From CAMAUF01 sp046152925 (GTDB lineage: Bacteria > Chloroflexota > Dehalococcoidia > Tepidiformales > Tepidiformaceae), in NCBI GenBank assembly GCA_046152925.1, contig JBJXFX010000025.1:1-33763 (forward strand): a stretch of 33,763 bases of DNA, read 5' to 3'. Shown here piece by piece: positions 31,737 through 33,763 of this stretch (the first letter of the stretch is position 1; each line of letters begins with the position of its first letter). The notes under the pieces were generated by a model, which saw only the letters and a list, made by a program, of their open reading frames with translations, had not been told where the DNA came from and did no database searches. The position numbers were made by a program, and so were the translations under genes.

Positions 31737-31989
31737 CGGCTTGCCAGGGGACTCGTTGCAACAGCTCGGAGCGGCGATCATCTTCGCCGCTCTCGCTGCC
31801 GAGGGTGCGCTCTTCACGCTGGCGGACCAGTTCATCCCGCCGCTCGTCCGCATCGCCGGCCGACGAAAACCCATGGATCCACACCGCGACTTGGCGATTA
31901 CCGACCGCTGGACAAGCCACCTGAAGCTGGCGTTCGCCCTTGTCCTCGCGGTTGGAGCGGCTCTTTGGGTTGCGGGCGCAGCTACCTGA
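31729..31989 (+). CDS. Small two-helix membrane protein, third gene of unknown cluster
   Basis: Up to 86 residues with two hydrophobic helices (LGAAIIFAALAAEGALFTLA near 13-32 and LKLAFALVLAVGAALWVAGA near 65-84) separated by a basic loop, so probably an inner-membrane protein. The start is uncertain: TTG 31729 overlaps the previous stop, and TTG 31756 has an AGGGGA about 4 nt upstream. No family recognised. It ends 4 nt before the end of the convergent ammonium transporter gene. Confidence 0.5.
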   Translation: MFDGLPGDSLQQLGAAIIFAALAAEGALFTLADQFIPPLVRIAGRRKPMDPHRDLAITDRWTSHLKLAFALVLAVGAALWVAGAAT

Positions 31990-31993
31990 GGCC

Positions 31994-33385
31994 CTACTGG
32001 CCCCCCGCGCTCCCCGCCGACGGATAGACCACCGGAGGCGCCGGGAGCAGCGGCCCGGGCAACGTCACCACGCCGCCGTCGTCGCCCGCGTAGGCGCGTT
32101 CGCCGTGCTGCGTGACATCCAGACCCAGCTCCTCGTCGGTCTCGCTCACCCGGATCCCCACCGTCAGGTCCAAAATCTTGAGCAACGCGAAGGTCACGAC
32201 GAACGAAAAGAGCCCGACCACGGAGATAGCGACAAACTGGTCCCAGAGCTGCTGGGCGTTGCCATGGAAAGCGCCGTTCGCGAACGCGATCCCGCTCACG
32301 CTCGACGTCGCGAAGAGGCCCACCGCGAGCGAGCCCCAAGCGCCCCCGACGCCGTGCACACCGACCACGTCCAGCGAGTCATCCAGCCCGATCTTCGAAC
32401 GCCAGCGGACGGCGTAGAAGCAGATCGCGCCCGCCACCAGCCCGATGAACATCGCCTCCATCGGCTCGATGTAGCCGGATGCCGGCGTCACCGACGCCAG
32501 CCCGGCGACTGCGCCCGCGCTCGCGCCCAGCACACTCGGCCTCGCCTGATGCCGCCAGCTCAGCAGCATCCAGACAAACGCCGCAACCAAGCCCGAGGCG
32601 ATCGTGTTCGTAAATGCGTAAACCGCCTGGCTCGAAGCCGCGCCCGCGCTCCCCGCGTTGAACCCAAACCAGCCGAACCAGAGCAAGGCTGTGCCGAGCA
32701 CGACCATCGTGATGTCGTGCGGTTCCATCGGCTCCGTGCCATAGCCCTTGCGCCGGCCGAAGACGAGGACCGAGGCGAGCGCGGCCGTACCGGCGCTCAC
32801 GTGGATGGCAATCCCGCCCGCGAAGTCGAGCGCGTTCAAGCCTTGGTTCGGGGCGTCCGGGTCCGTCGAGAAAGCACTGAGCCAGCCGTCATAGGCGAAC
32901 ACCCAGTGTGCCACCGGGACATAGACGAGCAGCGACCAGAGCGCCGTGAAGATGAGGAACGGGCCGAAGCGTGCGCGTTCCGCAAACGCCCCGGTGATCA
33001 GCGCCGGCGTGATGATCGCGAACATCATCTGGAAGACCATGAAGACGAGGTGCGGGACGCCGACGCCGTACACCGAGCCATTCGGGCCGCCCGGCTCGCC
33101 ACCGACGTCCTTGAGGCCGAACCAGCTCAGGTCGCCGATCAGCCCAAGGCCCACGTCGGGCCCGAAGGCGAGCGAGTAGCCGACGAGCATCCAGAGGATG
33201 CCGACCACGCTGATGCTGATAAACGACTGCATGATCGTCGCGAGCACGTTCTTCGAGCGCGTCAACCCGCCATAGAAGAAGCCAAGGCCAGGCGTCATGA
33301 GCAGGACAAGCGCCGATGCGGTCAGCATCCACGCGGTATTGCCGGAGTCGATTTCCAATTGCGCAGCCCCAAAAACAGAGGCCAC
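31994..33385 (-). CDS. amt: Ammonium transporter (Amt family)
   Basis: Inner-membrane channel for ammonium uptake, normally a trimer of 11-helix subunits. The 463-residue sequence shows LLMTPGLGFFYGGLTRSKNV, the conserved segment GALNALDFAGG-like (QGLNALDFAGG), TALLWFGWFGFNAGSA, and the twin histidines H160 (VAHWVF) and H344 (GVHGVGGAWG). The C-terminal tail (about 410-463) is soluble and holds the usual D-x-x-x-H-G-E motif, DVTQHGERAY, used for PII (GlnK) contact in other systems. The GTG at 33385 has no good ribosome site; TTG at codon 10 with GGGG upstream, or ATG at codon 20, are alternatives. No glnK is adjacent. Upstream repeats at 33439-33506 may control it. Confidence 0.95.
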   Translation of the reverse strand: MASVFGAAQLEIDSGNTAWMLTASALVLLMTPGLGFFYGGLTRSKNVLATIMQSFISISVVGILWMLVGYSLAFGPDVGLGLIGDLSWFGLKDVGGEPGGPNGSVYGVGVPHLVFMVFQMMFAIITPALITGAFAERARFGPFLIFTALWSLLVYVPVAHWVFAYDGWLSAFSTDPDAPNQGLNALDFAGGIAIHVSAGTAALASVLVFGRRKGYGTEPMEPHDITMVVLGTALLWFGWFGFNAGSAGAASSQAVYAFTNTIASGLVAAFVWMLLSWRHQARPSVLGASAGAVAGLASVTPASGYIEPMEAMFIGLVAGAICFYAVRWRSKIGLDDSLDVVGVHGVGGAWGSLAVGLFATSSVSGIAFANGAFHGNAQQLWDQFVAISVVGLFSFVVTFALLKILDLTVGIRVSETDEELGLDVTQHGERAYAGDDGGVVTLPGPLLPAPPVVYPSAGSAGGQ

Positions 33386-33438
33386 GACCGGCGTTGCCGG
33401 CCGCGGCCGAAGGTGTTGGGGTCGGAAACTACGGCCGA

Positions 33439-33506
33439 TGTGTTTCTATGGGATTTCTTCTGTGTTTCCTAAACATGTCCAGCCTGTTACGAGGATGTTT
33501 CGGAAA
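33439..33506. promoter_or_regulatory. Repeated TGTTTC motifs and inverted repeat upstream of amt
   Basis: TTTCCTAAACAT (33465-33476) and ATGTTTCGGAAA (33495-33506) form an inverted repeat with 11 of 12 positions paired and an 18-nt spacer. TGTGTTTC also occurs as a direct repeat at 33439-33446 and 33461-33468, 22 bp apart, about two helical turns. Together they look like an operator array for a regulator of amt, or of the gene starting at 33654. The protein is unknown. Confidence 0.5.
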
Positions 33507-33653
33507 GCCAAGGTGCGCCTTGCCTCGATGAGAAGCAGCGCCAGGTGGCGGGGATTCGGTCTCAAACGCGGTTAAGGAATGGGACACGCATGCTTCCCGC
33601 CCTCGTGCCGGGGGCGCAGACTGCGGACATCCTGGAGAGATGGTGCCAAACCA

Positions 33654-33763
33654 ATGGAGATCTGGGGGCTTCCTGCTCATCCACTGATCGTTCACGCCGT
33701 CGTGATCCTCGTCCCGCTCGCGGCGATCGGGGCGGCGGCGACCGCCTGGCGCGCTGAATGGCG
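33654..33763 (+). CDS. DUF2231-type membrane protein, truncated by window edge
   Basis: The first 36 or so residues of a frame open to the right edge. They read MEIWGLPAHPLIVHAVVILV followed by PLAAIGAAATAWRAEW. The GLPAHPLIVH motif, with a hydrophobic helix directly after, is the N-terminal mark of DUF2231 family membrane proteins (usually four helices, role unknown). The ATG at 33654 is the likely start; GGAGAG upstream is rather distant (15 nt). Only the start can be seen, so length and function are not known. Confidence 0.65.
   Translation, partial: MEIWGLPAHPLIVHAVVILVPLAAIGAAATAWRAEW

Noticed and set aside
31940..33472. 510-codon plus-strand frame over the ammonium transporter
   Set aside because: Arg/His/Asp-rich shadow of the minus-strand amt gene, whose helices and twin His are clear.

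Overview
The window comes from a high-GC bacterium, most likely a member of the Chloroflexota (Dehalococcoidia/Tepidiformia-like). I infer this from the ribosomal block rplU-rpmA-rpmE followed by a DUF1385 gene, an hrcA-grpE-dnaK operon under a perfect CIRCE element, an F420-type luciferase-like oxidoreductase, DUF1003 and Uma2 genes, and large secreted proteins, one ending in a 'GWNLI' domain that is frequent in Chloroflexota. No 16S gene, tRNA, insertion sequence or CRISPR array is present, so the taxonomic call is an inference. Genes fill almost the whole window, on both strands.

Layout. 1-1558 (minus): an S8 serine protease cut by the left edge. 2021-3891: promoter, rplU, rpmA, rpmE, a strong terminator, then DUF1385. 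3948-8744: a zinc alcohol dehydrogenase, then a tight three-gene unit made of a cytoplasmic-looking molybdopterin oxidoreductase, a four-cluster ferredoxin subunit and a SnoaL-like protein. 8754-9884 (minus): an MDR-family dehydrogenase. 9991-13620: the CIRCE-controlled heat-shock operon hrcA-grpE-dnaK, with no dnaJ after it. 13703-14946: a Uma2-family nuclease and a MerR regulator with a probable autoregulatory operator. 14984-16183 (minus): an acyl-CoA-dehydrogenase-fold flavoenzyme. 16308-17545: lgt with a coupled glutaredoxin-like gene, converging on nadD (17514-18074, minus).

18075-18480 is a non-coding stretch with marked hairpins. It leads into a 1225-residue secreted protein (18481-22158) and a membrane-anchored surface protein (22228-22983). 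23239-26492 (minus) holds an F420-type oxidoreductase downstream of three translationally coupled genes for exported proteins I do not recognise; this is the most novel-looking cassette. 26625-27983 (minus): DUF1003 protein and an HSDL2-like short-chain dehydrogenase. 28073-28915: a TesB-type thioesterase lacking the usual catalytic glutamine. 28922-30847 (minus): an S9 peptidase. 30931-31989: three coupled small genes of unknown function. 31994-33385 (minus): an ammonium transporter. 33654 to the right edge: start of a DUF2231-type membrane protein.

Functional themes are growth housekeeping (ribosomal proteins, chaperones, lipoprotein maturation, NAD synthesis, ammonium uptake), oxidation and acyl-CoA chemistry (two MDR enzymes, the molybdenum enzyme, the flavoenzyme, SDR, thioesterase, F420 enzyme), and secretion of large or unusual surface proteins. 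Several genes (13703, 16308, 28073, 30931) have a -10-like hexamer ending 6-7 nt before the start codon and no Shine-Dalgarno, which suggests leaderless mRNAs, whereas operon-internal genes mostly have clear Shine-Dalgarno sequences or overlap their upstream neighbour.
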